Below, piece by piece: positions 52,819-61,801 of a stretch of 64,000 nucleotides of DNA. Position 1 is the first letter of the stretch; each line of letters opens with the position of its first letter. A program made the translations under genes and the position numbers. Origin of the DNA: an uncultured Eubacteriales bacterium. Lineage in GTDB: Bacteria; Bacillota; Clostridia; Christensenellales; Pumilibacteraceae. The notes beneath the pieces were generated by a model. That model was not told the origin of the DNA, made no database searches, and worked only from the letters and a program-made list of their open reading frames with translations. The DNA lies in NCBI GenBank assembly GCA_900543755.1, contig UQSP01000001.1, forward strand, positions 79,121 through 143,120. The letters run 5' to 3'.

Positions 52819-54053
52819 AAAATTTCGTAAAAACCGTTGTTCCCGCGCCTGACAAAAGCATTACTCACCGCGCGATAATGTTCAATTCGATTGCGGCGGG
52901 CAAAGCTAAAATAACCAACGCGCTTCTCGGCAACGACTGCGTGTCCACGATAGACTGCATGCGAAAGCTGGGCGCGCATATAGAAACGGACGGCAATACC
53001 GTAACCGTGGAGGGCAGGGAAAATCCGGGTTCCGCAAAGCTGGACGTGGGAAATTCGGGCACTACTTTCCGCCTTTTATGCGGTCTTTTGTCGGGAAGAG
53101 AGGGCGATTTTACGCTTGACGGCGATTCTTCGATAAGGTCGCGCCCCATGAAAAGAGTCATCGAGCCGCTTTCTTTAATGGGTGCGGATATAGTCGGGAC
53201 GGAAGGCGGCCGCGCGCCCGTCGCCATTCACGGCAGAAAACTGCGCGGAATTTCTTATAAAATGCCCGTTGCGTCCGCACAGGTCAAAAGCGCGATTCTG
53301 CTTGGGGGGCTTTCGGCGGAGGGAATAACCTGCGTTCACGAAAAGATACGCTCGCGCAATCATACCGAGCTTATGCTGAAAGCCATGGGCGCGAAAATCT
53401 GGATAGAAAACTATACCGTGTCGGTGATGAAAAGCAAGCTTAACGCCGTTAACGTGGAAGTGCCGGGCGACATTTCGTCCGCCGCCTACGCCATGGTGCT
53501 TGCCGCCGTAAAACAGGACGCCGCGGTGACGCTTAAAAACGTGGGAATCAACCCCACGCGCGCGGGCATAATCACGGTTATGAAGGAGTGCGGCGCGGAT
53601 ATTGCTTTCTCTTCGGTAAAAAACAATGCCGAAAAAAGCGCGGACATTACCGTAAAGTATGCCAGTGGGCTTAAGCCTTTCAGTTTAGGGAAAGACATAA
53701 TGCCCTATCTTATAGACGAAATTCCCGCGCTTGCGGTGCTTGCCTGTTTTATCGAAGGCACAAGCGTAATAAGCGGCGCGGAGGAGCTTAAGGTCAAGGA
53801 AACCAACCGCATCGACACCACGGTGGGCGCGCTTAAAGCCATGGGCGCGGATATAGAGGCTACTGACGACGGAATGATAATTCACGGAGGAAAAGGACTT
53901 AAGGGCGGCGCGGTTATCGACCCTAAAGGCGACCACCGCATAGCCATGGCGTTGTCCGTGGCGGCGGCATTGTCTCGTGACGGCGCCGAAATTCTCAATC
54001 CCGAATGTGCGTTCGTCAGTTATCCGGGATTTTACGAAATGTTATCGGAGTAA
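52800..54053 (+). CDS. aroA: 3-phosphoshikimate 1-carboxyvinyltransferase (EPSP synthase)
   Basis: A 417-residue enzyme with PAPDKSITHRAIMF, the family loop LDVGNSGTTFRLLCGL, DSSIRSRPM, YLIDEIPALAVLACF, KVKETNRIDTTVGALKAMGA and DHRIAMALSVAAAL. The start is a TTG at 52800 with AAGGGGG seven bases upstream, inside the end of aroB; no in-frame ATG or GTG lies near. TTG is unusual but consistent with the overlap and the protein's N-terminus. Confidence 0.93.
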   Translation: MEIKPVKNFVKTVVPAPDKSITHRAIMFNSIAAGKAKITNALLGNDCVSTIDCMRKLGAHIETDGNTVTVEGRENPGSAKLDVGNSGTTFRLLCGLLSGREGDFTLDGDSSIRSRPMKRVIEPLSLMGADIVGTEGGRAPVAIHGRKLRGISYKMPVASAQVKSAILLGGLSAEGITCVHEKIRSRNHTELMLKAMGAKIWIENYTVSVMKSKLNAVNVEVPGDISSAAYAMVLAAVKQDAAVTLKNVGINPTRAGIITVMKECGADIAFSSVKNNAEKSADITVKYASGLKPFSLGKDIMPYLIDEIPALAVLACFIEGTSVISGAEELKVKETNRIDTTVGALKAMGADIEATDDGMIIHGGKGLKGGAVIDPKGDHRIAMALSVAAALSRDGAEILNPECAFVSYPGFYEMLSE

Positions 54054-54060
54054 AGAAGAA

Positions 54061-54891
54061 GTGAAGAAGTTTGCGCTTATCGGTCACAATATTTCCTATT
54101 CGCTTTCGCCACTTATCCACGGCGAAATATTCAGAAAAATGGGGCTTGACGCCACATACGAGCTTATTTCCGTGGAAAAGCAGGAGCTTCCTTTGCTTGC
54201 GGAAAGATTACGGCGCGATTACGACGGCTTCAACGTTACCAAACCACACAAGGAAAACATCATACCTTTTCTCGACGGACAGCCGCCCAAAAGCGTGAAC
54301 ACCGTGCGTATCGAAAACGGTAAAATGTTCGGATTTTCCACCGACGGATACGGATTTACCAAGGACCTTAAAATCTGTTTCGGCGATATAGGCAAAATCG
54401 GCGGCGACGCGCTTATTCTCGGCGCGGGCGGAGTGGCGCGCGTCATTATCGAGGAGCTTAAAAATCAGGGATTTGAAGTGTATGTCTGGAACCGCACCCG
54501 CGACAAAGCCGAAAAACTGTGCGAGGAGTTCGGGGTTCGCTTCACGCGGCTTCAGGATATAAAACCCGACCTTGTGGTAAACTGCACCAGCTGCGGGCTC
54601 AGAAAAGGCGAAAACCCGCTTGTGGGCGCGGACGACGACGGCACGGTAAGAAATCTTTTGGACAGGCACAGGGTCAAATGGGCGTACGACACGATTTATT
54701 CGCCGCCGCAGACCGATTTTCTGTACTGTAACCGCGCCTCCAAAACCGCCAACGGGCTGGGAATGCTTATACTTCAGGCGATAGAATCCGACCGTATAAT
54801 GTGCGGCTTCGATATAGACGAAATGCTGGAGCGGGAAATTTATAACGAGCTTATGGACAAGCTGACCTCGAAAATCGCGAGGAATATTTAA
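54061..54891 (+). CDS. aroE: Shikimate dehydrogenase
   Basis: A 276-residue NADP enzyme. SLSPLIHG binds shikimate, FNVTKPHKE carries the catalytic Lys, FSTDGYGF the Asp; LGAGGVARVII and VWNRTRDKAEKL form the cofactor site. The start is a GTG at 54061, seven bases after the aroA stop, with GGAG overlapping that stop; the in-frame ATG upstream (53977) would lie inside aroA. Length normal. Confidence 0.92.
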   Translation: MKKFALIGHNISYSLSPLIHGEIFRKMGLDATYELISVEKQELPLLAERLRRDYDGFNVTKPHKENIIPFLDGQPPKSVNTVRIENGKMFGFSTDGYGFTKDLKICFGDIGKIGGDALILGAGGVARVIIEELKNQGFEVYVWNRTRDKAEKLCEEFGVRFTRLQDIKPDLVVNCTSCGLRKGENPLVGADDDGTVRNLLDRHRVKWAYDTIYSPPQTDFLYCNRASKTANGLGMLILQAIESDRIMCGFDIDEMLEREIYNELMDKLTSKIARNI

Positions 54892-54957
54892 ATTGCCGTA
54901 TTTATTATAAATAAAAGCGGTTTATAGGCAAACAAACAAAGGTTAAAGGAGAACGCA

Positions 54958-55383
54958 ATGAAAATACTGGTGATAAACGGACCCAATCTCAATATGCTGG
55001 GCGTGCGCGAGCCTGACGTTTACGGCACAATGACGCTTGCTAAGATAAACGAAAAAATTGCCGATTACGTAGGGAACAGGGCGACGCTGGAGTTTTTTCA
55101 GTCCAACTCCGAAGGCGGAATAATCGACAAGATACATTCCTCCGACGCGGACGGAATCGTGCTTAATGCCGGCGCGTACACTCATTACTCTTATGCCATA
55201 CACGACGCCATAAAAAGTATTTCCGCGCCTGTTGTCGAGGTGCATTTATCCAATATTTACAAGCGCGAGGAATACCGTCACAAATCGGTTATCGCGGCGG
55301 CTTGCGCGGGTTCCGTATGCGGCTTCGGTCCGGACAGCTATATCCTTGCGGCGGAAGCGCTTTTGCGTAAAAAAGGCGTCTGA
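54958..55383 (+). CDS. aroQ: 3-dehydroquinate dehydratase, type II
   Basis: A 141-residue enzyme of the dodecameric type II class. KILVINGPNLNMLGVREPDVYG (Tyr and Asn of the active site) leads, then EFFQSNSEGGIIDKIH, LNAGAYTHYSYAIHDAI and VEVHLSNIYKREEYRHKSVI. ATG with AAAGGAGAAC upstream. It completes the dehydratase step in this operon. Confidence 0.95.
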   Translation: MKILVINGPNLNMLGVREPDVYGTMTLAKINEKIADYVGNRATLEFFQSNSEGGIIDKIHSSDADGIVLNAGAYTHYSYAIHDAIKSISAPVVEVHLSNIYKREEYRHKSVIAAACAGSVCGFGPDSYILAAEALLRKKGV

Positions 55384-55389
55384 CCGCAA

Positions 55390-55908
55390 ATGAAAAATCT
55401 GGTTCTTATCGGAATGATGGGGTCGGCAAAGACCACGACGGGCAAAATAATAGCCAAAAAGCTGAACCGTCCGTTCTTTGACGGCGACGAAGTATACGTG
55501 TCGCTGTACAAGGAAAAAATTACCGAAACGTTTGAAAAGTTCGGCGAGAAAGAGTTCCGCCTCAGGGAAACCGAGGTTTATAAAGTTCTGGGCGCGTTGG
55601 ACGGCGCGGTCATCGCTTGCGGCGGCGGCGTGGTGCTTAATCCTGAGAACATGGCGGCGCTTAAGCAAAACGGAATTGTGGGGCTTTTGACCGCCTCTTC
55701 AGAGGCAATATGGGCAAGAGTAAGCCGAAACGAAAACCGTCCGCTCGTGCGCGAAGGGGGCAGGGAAAAAGTTGAAACTATCATGAAAGAGCGCGCCCCC
55801 CTCTACGAAAAGTACGCCGATTTCCGCGTGGACAATACGCGCATGGGCCCCGCAAAATGTGCGGACCTTATTATTTCTTTGTATAACAAACTGCAAAAAC
55901 AACATTAA
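55390..55908 (+). CDS. aroK: Shikimate kinase
   Basis: A 172-residue kinase. It has the substrate Asp in RPFFDGDEVYV, Arg in FRLRETEVYKVLG, CGGGVVLNPEN and the lid Arg in NENRPLVREG. The P-loop is GMMGSAKT (residues 8-15): Ala13 stands where the GxxxxGK[ST] consensus has Gly. The rest of the site is intact, so activity is likely but not certain. It is the last gene of the aro run; six bases separate it from aroQ. Confidence 0.88.
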   Translation: MKNLVLIGMMGSAKTTTGKIIAKKLNRPFFDGDEVYVSLYKEKITETFEKFGEKEFRLRETEVYKVLGALDGAVIACGGGVVLNPENMAALKQNGIVGLLTASSEAIWARVSRNENRPLVREGGREKVETIMKERAPLYEKYADFRVDNTRMGPAKCADLIISLYNKLQKQH

Positions 55909-55925
55909 TTCAAAGAGGAACTGTC

Positions 55926-57395
55926 ATGGAATTGAAAAAACTGAAAAGCGGTACAGACGTACGCGGTACCGCGCTGAGCGGTTACGGAAGCGAGGTTAAT
56001 CTTACCGAAGAGGCGGTGCGCTCCATTATGGACGCGTTCGGATTCTGGCTTCAGGGAAGAGTATCGGGTAAAACCGTGGCTGTGGGTTGCGACTCGCGCC
56101 TTTCTTCGCCTGCCATAAAAGAAATTGCGGCAAAGTCGCTTTCGGACGCGGGTTACACGGTGTTTGACTGCGGATTGTGTTCTACGCCGTCCATGTTCAT
56201 GATGACGAAATTCGCCTCGACCAAAGCTTCCGCTTCGGTAATGGTTACCGCTTCGCATCACCCGTGCGATAAAAACGGCCTTAAGTTTTTCCTGCCTTCG
56301 GGCGGACTCGAGGGCAGTCAGATAGAAGAAATTCTCGAGCTTGCTTCCCGTAAAGAAAAACTCGTGTCTTCCGAAAAAGGCGAAGTGATAAAAGACGATT
56401 ATATGGCGCACTACTGCGATTTTCTGACGGGGCTGGTTCAACGCGAATGCGGCGGGGACAAGCCTCTTGACGGCATTAAAATCGTCGTGGACGCAGGAAA
56501 CGGCGCGGGCGCCTTTTACGTCGAACGCGTGCTTAAACCGCTGGGCGCGGATACTTCGGGCAGTCAGTTTCTCGACCCCGACGGAAATTTCCCCAATCAT
56601 ATACCAAATCCCGAAAACCGCGAGGCTATGGCGTCCGTTGCCCAAGCCACGCTTAACGCAAAAGCCGACCTGGGTATTATTTTCGATACTGACGTTGACC
56701 GCGCGGCAATAGTCGATTCAAGCGGAAAGGAAATAAACCGCAATACGCTTATCGCGCTGATTTCGGCGATAATTTTAAAGCAGCAGCCGGGCGCAACGAT
56801 AGTTACGGACAGCGTCACAAGCGACGGATTAAAGGAATTTATTTTAAGCAAGGGCGGAGTCCATCACCGCTTTAAGCGCGGATATAAAAACGTAATCGAC
56901 GAGGCAGTCAGGCTTTGCAGTGAGGGAATAAACGCTTCGCTCGCCATCGAAACCAGCGGCCACGCCGCGCTTAAGGAAAACTATTTCCTTGACGACGGGG
57001 CTTATCTCGTCACCCGAATAATTATCGAAGCCGTAAAATTAAGACGGGAAAACAAGAATTTGCTGTCGCTTATCGAAGGATTGAAGTCCGCGCGGGAAGA
57101 AAAGGAAGTCCGCTTGTCTTTCAAAACCGACAACTGGAAGGAGCTTGGTAATTTTATTATAGAAAGCATTAAAAAGCTGAAGGACCCGCGCCTTGTCGTG
57201 GCGCCCGATAATTACGAAGGCGCGCGCGTTTCCGTCCCCGCGCTCAAAGGCTGGTTCCTGGTACGCATGAGCGTCCACGACCCGATAATGCCCGTCAATA
57301 TAGAGTCTGATATAGAGGGCGGAGCAGACCGCATCGCCGCGATTTTAAAAGAGTATCTCAAGGCGTTCGACGGACTTAACGTCGACAATCTGTAA
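55926..57395 (+). CDS. Phosphohexomutase (phosphomannomutase/phosphoglucomutase family)
   Basis: A 489-residue enzyme. The phosphoserine loop is MVTASHHPCDKNGLKFF (about residues 107-123), the metal site FDTDVDRAAIVD (about 255-266), and the sugar-binding loop ETSGHAALKEN (about 342-352). This places it with bacterial PMM/PGM enzymes; whether glucose, mannose or both are used cannot be said. It starts 17 bases after aroK with AGAGG upstream and may share the aro transcript. Length normal. Confidence 0.9.
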   Translation: MELKKLKSGTDVRGTALSGYGSEVNLTEEAVRSIMDAFGFWLQGRVSGKTVAVGCDSRLSSPAIKEIAAKSLSDAGYTVFDCGLCSTPSMFMMTKFASTKASASVMVTASHHPCDKNGLKFFLPSGGLEGSQIEEILELASRKEKLVSSEKGEVIKDDYMAHYCDFLTGLVQRECGGDKPLDGIKIVVDAGNGAGAFYVERVLKPLGADTSGSQFLDPDGNFPNHIPNPENREAMASVAQATLNAKADLGIIFDTDVDRAAIVDSSGKEINRNTLIALISAIILKQQPGATIVTDSVTSDGLKEFILSKGGVHHRFKRGYKNVIDEAVRLCSEGINASLAIETSGHAALKENYFLDDGAYLVTRIIIEAVKLRRENKNLLSLIEGLKSAREEKEVRLSFKTDNWKELGNFIIESIKKLKDPRLVVAPDNYEGARVSVPALKGWFLVRMSVHDPIMPVNIESDIEGGADRIAAILKEYLKAFDGLNVDNL

Positions 57396-57451
57396 CTCGG
57401 ATTTTTTTATCTTCACATTCGGTTAATCTGCGTATTGACAACGCGTTTTCA

Positions 57452-57480
57452 TTGACAAAACTTATAAAAAAAGTTACAAT
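57452..57480 (+). promoter_or_regulatory. Promoter of the transketolase operon
   Basis: TTGACA (57452-57457) and TACAAT (57475-57480) with a 17-bp spacer, 70 bases before the start codon. A second TTGACA is at 57435-57440. Confidence 0.75.
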
Positions 57481-57549
57481 TTTCGTCGGATACTCTGTTA
57501 TTTGATATACAGCGCAAAAAAAAGAAAAAATTTTTCAAGGAGAACCATA

Positions 57550-59526
57550 ATGAAGGAAATTCAACAGTTGACCGTAAACGCGATACGCGTGTTGTCCGCC
57601 GAGGCAATAGATAAGGCAAACAGCGGACATCCCGGACTTCCGTTGGGCTGTGCCGCCATTGGTTACACGCTTTTCGCGGACAATCTTCGCCACAACCCCA
57701 AAGACCCCGCGTTTTTCAATCGCGACCGTTTTATACTGAGTGCGGGACACGGCTCCATGCTGCTGTATTCGCTGTTGCATCTTTTCGGCTACGGCGTATC
57801 GATGGACGATATCAAGAACTTTCGTCAGTTCGGGTCGCGTACTCCCGGTCATCCCGAGTACGGACATACCCCGGGGGTGGAAACTTCCACGGGCCCTCTC
57901 GGACAGGGCGTAGCAAACGCCGTGGGTTTTGCCGTGGCGGAAACCATGCTTGCGGCGCGCTTCAATAAAGACGACTGCAAAATAGTAGACCACTATACTT
58001 ACGCGCTTTGCGGCGACGGGTGCATGATGGAGGGTATCGAAAGCGAGGCCGCCTCTTTGGCGGGCACCTGGAAGCTTGGTAAACTCATTGTGATTTACGA
58101 CAGCAACCACATCACCATAGAGGGCGATACCGATACGGCGTTTACCGAAAACGTCGCCAAACGTCACGAGGCTCAGGGCTGGCAGGTCATCAAAGTTACC
58201 GACGGAGAGGACGTGGACGCGCTTAACAAAGCCATCAAACGCGCCAAAAAGGAAACGACTAAACCTTCTCTCATAATCGTCAATACCGTAATAGGCCACG
58301 GCTCGCTTAAAGCGGGCAGCGCGGACAGCCACGGCTCGCCTTTGGGCGCTGCGGTAACCGAGCAGATGAAAAAAGACCTCGGTTACGATTATCCGCCTTT
58401 TACCGTCCCCGACGAGGTTTATGTGCACACCCGTTCTATGCAGAGGCGTTTTTCGGGTTATCAGCGTAAGTGGAAACGCACGCTTAAGGAATACAAGTCA
58501 AAGTATCCCGAAGATTATAAATTGTTCGAGTCCGCTTTGAAGCGCGAGCTTCCCGACCTTATTCACGACGACGCGCTTTGGGCAAAAGGCGAGAAAGCCG
58601 ACGCTACCCGCAATTCGGGCGGAATTATCCTCAACAAACTTGCGGCGGCGGTTCCTTATATCGTGGGCGGAGCGGCTGACCTTGCGCCTTCCACCAAGAC
58701 TTATATCAAGGGTGCGGGCGATTACTCGGCGGCTGACCGCGCGGGACGCAATTTCCATTTCGGTATTCGCGAGCACGCAATGAGCGCTATTTGCAACGGA
58801 ATGCAGCTCCACGGCGGGCTTCAGACGTATTGCTCCACTTTCTTCGTGTTCTCCGATTATATGAAAAACGCGATGCGCATGAGCGCAATCATGAAACTGC
58901 CCGTCATGTATATATTGACTCACGACAGTATCGGCGTAGGGGAGGACGGTCCCACTCATCAGCCGATAGAACAGCTTTCCGCGCTTCGCACAATGCCTGA
59001 TATGCGCGTTTTCCGTCCCGCCGATCAGCGCGAAACGGCTGCGGCTTACGTAAGCGCGCTTACCGCAAAATGCCCCACGTCGATTGTGCTTTCGCGTCAG
59101 AACCTCGTTCAGCTTGAAAGCAGCGGCAGGGACGCTCTTAAAGGCGGTTACGTCGCGGAAGACTGTGCGGGTACTCCCGACGTCATATTGATAGCGACCG
59201 GCAGCGAAGTCGGCGTTACGCTTGAGGCAAAAGCGATTCTTGAAAAGGAGGGTATCAAAGCCCGTGTTGTCAGTATGCCTTGCTGCGAACTGTTCGACGA
59301 GCAGTCCGACAGCTACCGCGAGGCGGTTTTACCCAAAAAGGTGAGGGCGCGCGTCGCAGTCGAGGCGGGCTGTACGGCTACCTGGTATAAATACGTCGGT
59401 CTTGACGGTAAGGTAGTGGGAATCGATTCTTTCGGCACTTCCGCCCCCGCGTCTACGCTTATGAAGTATTACGGCTTTACCGCCGACAATATTGCCGAAA
59501 CCGCAAAATCTGTTATAGTAAAATAA
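57550..59526 (+). CDS. tkt: Transketolase
   Basis: A 658-residue thiamine-diphosphate enzyme moving two-carbon units in the pentose phosphate pathway, giving erythrose 4-phosphate for the aro pathway. It starts with the signature VNAIRVLSAEAIDKANSGHPGLPLG; GPLGQGVANAVGFA, GDGCMMEGIESEAASLAG (TPP motif, GDG...), GGAADLAPS, FHFGIREHAMSAI and THDSIGVGEDGPTHQPIEQL follow. ATG at 57550 after AAGGAGAACC; the open frame runs 16 codons further upstream but lacks a start signal. Full length. Confidence 0.95.
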   Translation: MKEIQQLTVNAIRVLSAEAIDKANSGHPGLPLGCAAIGYTLFADNLRHNPKDPAFFNRDRFILSAGHGSMLLYSLLHLFGYGVSMDDIKNFRQFGSRTPGHPEYGHTPGVETSTGPLGQGVANAVGFAVAETMLAARFNKDDCKIVDHYTYALCGDGCMMEGIESEAASLAGTWKLGKLIVIYDSNHITIEGDTDTAFTENVAKRHEAQGWQVIKVTDGEDVDALNKAIKRAKKETTKPSLIIVNTVIGHGSLKAGSADSHGSPLGAAVTEQMKKDLGYDYPPFTVPDEVYVHTRSMQRRFSGYQRKWKRTLKEYKSKYPEDYKLFESALKRELPDLIHDDALWAKGEKADATRNSGGIILNKLAAAVPYIVGGAADLAPSTKTYIKGAGDYSAADRAGRNFHFGIREHAMSAICNGMQLHGGLQTYCSTFFVFSDYMKNAMRMSAIMKLPVMYILTHDSIGVGEDGPTHQPIEQLSALRTMPDMRVFRPADQRETAAAYVSALTAKCPTSIVLSRQNLVQLESSGRDALKGGYVAEDCAGTPDVILIATGSEVGVTLEAKAILEKEGIKARVVSMPCCELFDEQSDSYREAVLPKKVRARVAVEAGCTATWYKYVGLDGKVVGIDSFGTSAPASTLMKYYGFTADNIAETAKSVIVK

Positions 59527-59548
59527 TATTAAGGAGCGTTTTTTACTT

Positions 59549-60142
59549 TTGAATTCGCGTTTCTTCGCTTTTTTGTCGAGAATGAAGTATATAAACCGCT
59601 GGGGTCTTATGCATTCCACAGTTCCCGAAAACGTTGCCGAGCACAGTTTGCAGGTGGCTTGGGTGGCTCATGCGCTTGCCGTCATCGAAAACAAGTTTTT
59701 CGGCGGCAATTTCGACGCTTGCAAAGTAGGTCTTGCGGGCGCGTATCACGAAACGGGCGAGGTGATTACGGGCGATATGCCCACGCCCATAAAATATTTC
59801 AGTCCCGAAATAAATTCCGCTTATAAAAAAGTGGAAAAGATTGCGGAAAAACGAATCCTTAATACTCTTCCGCCCGAACTGTTCGACGAATTTCAGCCGC
59901 TTGTTCAGCCCTCGCAGGAAGAGAAAAAACTGGTAAAATACGCCGACAAAATTACCGCTTACATCAAGTGCGTGGAGGAACTTAATTCCAACAATACGGA
60001 GTTTACTCAGGCCAAGCGTGCCATAGAGGAGGAACTTCGCGCATTTGACTCCAAGTCGGTAAACTATTTCCTCGAAACCTTTTTGCCCGCTTACAGTCTT
60101 ACTCTTGACGAGCTGTCTTCGGAAGAAAATCAAAAGGAATAA
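59549..60142 (+). CDS. 5'-deoxynucleotidase, YfbR-like HD-domain protein
   Basis: A 197-residue protein that follows E. coli YfbR from the start: FFAFLSRMKYINRWGLMHST, NVAEHSLQVA (metal His32), GEVITGDMPTPIKYF and LVKYADKI. YfbR removes phosphate from dNMPs. The HD dyad is changed: residues 67-68 are His-Glu (YHETGEV), where YfbR has His-Asp. The TTG start at 59549 is needed for the conserved N-terminus; AAGGAG lies 12 bases upstream. It follows transketolase by 22 bases and ends in a strong terminator, so the two share a transcript. Confidence 0.88.
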   Translation: MNSRFFAFLSRMKYINRWGLMHSTVPENVAEHSLQVAWVAHALAVIENKFFGGNFDACKVGLAGAYHETGEVITGDMPTPIKYFSPEINSAYKKVEKIAEKRILNTLPPELFDEFQPLVQPSQEEKKLVKYADKITAYIKCVEELNSNNTEFTQAKRAIEEELRAFDSKSVNYFLETFLPAYSLTLDELSSEENQKE

Positions 60143-60155
60143 ATCAAGCAATATT

Positions 60156-60198
60156 AAAACCCGTAAGCGTAAAGCGTTTACGGGTTTTATTTTTTTAT
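60156..60198 (+). terminator. Terminator of the transketolase operon
   Basis: AAAACCCGTAA (60156-60166) pairs with TTACGGGTTTT (60178-60188), then ATTTTTTT. It starts 14 bases after the stop codon. Confidence 0.85.
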
Positions 60199-60350
60199 CG
60201 GCGTTTTATCCGATTTGTAAAAATCAGGCCGTCGGTTTTTTTCAACCTGACGGCGCAAAAAAGTGTAACCTATATTATAAAATTTATAGTAAATTATTTT
60301 ATAAATCTGTCAATAATCAAGCCGACGAGATTAAACCGCAAAAGACAAAT

Positions 60351-61544
60351 TCACAGATTGGTGTTTCTGAAAATATCGTCCAGTTTTTCGCAGAATTCGT
60401 CGATTTCGTGTTTTTCTATGGTGTACGGCGGAAGCAATCTTATCACGTTCTGTTTAGTGCAGTTTACCAGCACTCCGGCATTAAGCAGCTGCGCCGCGAC
60501 GTAATTGCCGTTAAGCGCGCTTCCAAGCTCCACGCTTTGCAATAGCCCCAGACCTTTAACGCCGCTTACGAATTTGTATTTATTGAAGTACGCAAGTTTT
60601 CCCGAAAAATATTCGCCTTTTTGCGCTATTTCCTCCAAAAGTCCGTTTTTCAGTTTGTCAACGACTACGCTTGCGGCGGCGCAGGCAAGCTGGTTGCCCG
60701 ACAGGGTGGAGCCGTGGTCGCCAATCGCAAAAGCGTTTGCAACGTCTCCGCGCGCAAGCGCGGCGGAAATGGGCAATCCTCCGCCCAGCCCTTTGGCAAC
60801 GGTTATTATGTCGGGCTGAAGTCCGTGATGTTCAAACGCGAACATTTTGCCCGTTCTGCCCATACCCGTCTGGATTTCGTCCAGAATGAACAGTGCGTCT
60901 TTGGAGCGGCAAAGCGCGTACGCCCCTACAAGATAGTCGTAGTCGGCAGGTCTTATCGCGCTGCGGCTTTGAATAACTTCCAGCATTATCGCGCCCACAT
61001 CGTCGGTAAGCGCGTTTTTCAAGGCGTTAAGGTCGCCGTAGGGGACGTGCCTGAATCCCGAGGGCAAAGGCTCGTAAATTTTATAATGACTTTCCTGGCC
61101 CGTGGCGGTTAAAGTGGCAAGCGTGCGGCCGTGGAAGGAGCCGTTTGCGGTTATGATGACGGGGCGGTGCTGACCGCGCAGGTTATAGTGTTTTCTGACC
61201 AGTTTGATGGCGCATTCGTTTGCTTCGGCGCCGCTGTTGGCAAGAAACATTTTGGTAAAAATCGTATCTTTAAGCAACTTTTCGCAAAGCGCGGCTTGTT
61301 CTTCGTTATAATACAGATTGCTTGAGTGAATAAGTTTAGCGGCCTGTTCCGAAATGGCTTTGGTAAGGTCGGGGTTGTTGTAGCCTAAACAGTTTACACC
61401 GATTCCGGAAACAAAATCGGTGTATTCTTTCCCTGTCGTGTCGTAAAGCTTATTGCCGTTTCCGCGGACAAAACATATATTCTGCCTGTGAAAAACGTTC
61501 ATGTAATACTTGTTCGACAGTTCTTTGATTTTCTTTAAGTCCAT
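60351..61544 (-). CDS. argD: Acetylornithine aminotransferase-like class III aminotransferase
   Basis: A 397-residue PLP enzyme. Features of ArgD: YTDFVSGIGVNCLGYNNPDL, FLANSGAEANECAIKLVRKH, GSFHGRTLATLTATGQ, FILDEIQTGMGRTGKMFAFE and the PLP lysine in ITVAKGLGGGLPIS. The stretch near residue 190 reads LEVIQSRSAIRPADYDYL, where most class III enzymes have GEGG after IQ. This may affect substrate choice, so the exact reaction (acetylornithine versus a related amine) is open. No other arginine gene lies in the window. ATG after AAGGGG; own promoter. Confidence 0.82.
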   Translation of the reverse strand: MDLKKIKELSNKYYMNVFHRQNICFVRGNGNKLYDTTGKEYTDFVSGIGVNCLGYNNPDLTKAISEQAAKLIHSSNLYYNEEQAALCEKLLKDTIFTKMFLANSGAEANECAIKLVRKHYNLRGQHRPVIITANGSFHGRTLATLTATGQESHYKIYEPLPSGFRHVPYGDLNALKNALTDDVGAIMLEVIQSRSAIRPADYDYLVGAYALCRSKDALFILDEIQTGMGRTGKMFAFEHHGLQPDIITVAKGLGGGLPISAALARGDVANAFAIGDHGSTLSGNQLACAAASVVVDKLKNGLLEEIAQKGEYFSGKLAYFNKYKFVSGVKGLGLLQSVELGSALNGNYVAAQLLNAGVLVNCTKQNVIRLLPPYTIEKHEIDEFCEKLDDIFRNTNL

Positions 61545-61582
61545 TTCAGCCCCTTGATAAGCATGATTTGTTTACTTTCTAT

Positions 61583-61611
61583 ATTATAAGACAAAGGCGC
61601 AATCAAGTCAA
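61583..61611 (-). promoter_or_regulatory. Promoter of argD
   Basis: On the minus strand TTGACT (61611-61606) and TATAAT (61588-61583), 17 bp apart, 38 bases before the start codon. Confidence 0.8.
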
Positions 61612-61735
61612 GCGACGGGACGCAATAAAAAATCTGTATTACGGTTTTGTGAAAACCTTGTGAAGTCTTTGCGAACGCATTATGCGTATTGTGCAAATTT
61701 TATATTATTTGTCTTAAATTTTATGCAAATTGTTA

Positions 61736-61765
61736 TTGATATTTATTTGCCTAATGTAGTACAAT
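61736..61765 (+). promoter_or_regulatory. Promoter of the sugar ABC ATPase gene
   Basis: TTGATA (61736-61741) and TACAAT (61760-61765) with an 18-bp spacer, 36 bases before the start codon. Confidence 0.65.
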
Positions 61766-61801
61766 AATAGCGATAATCAATAAAAGAATAAGGAGAGGAT
61801 T

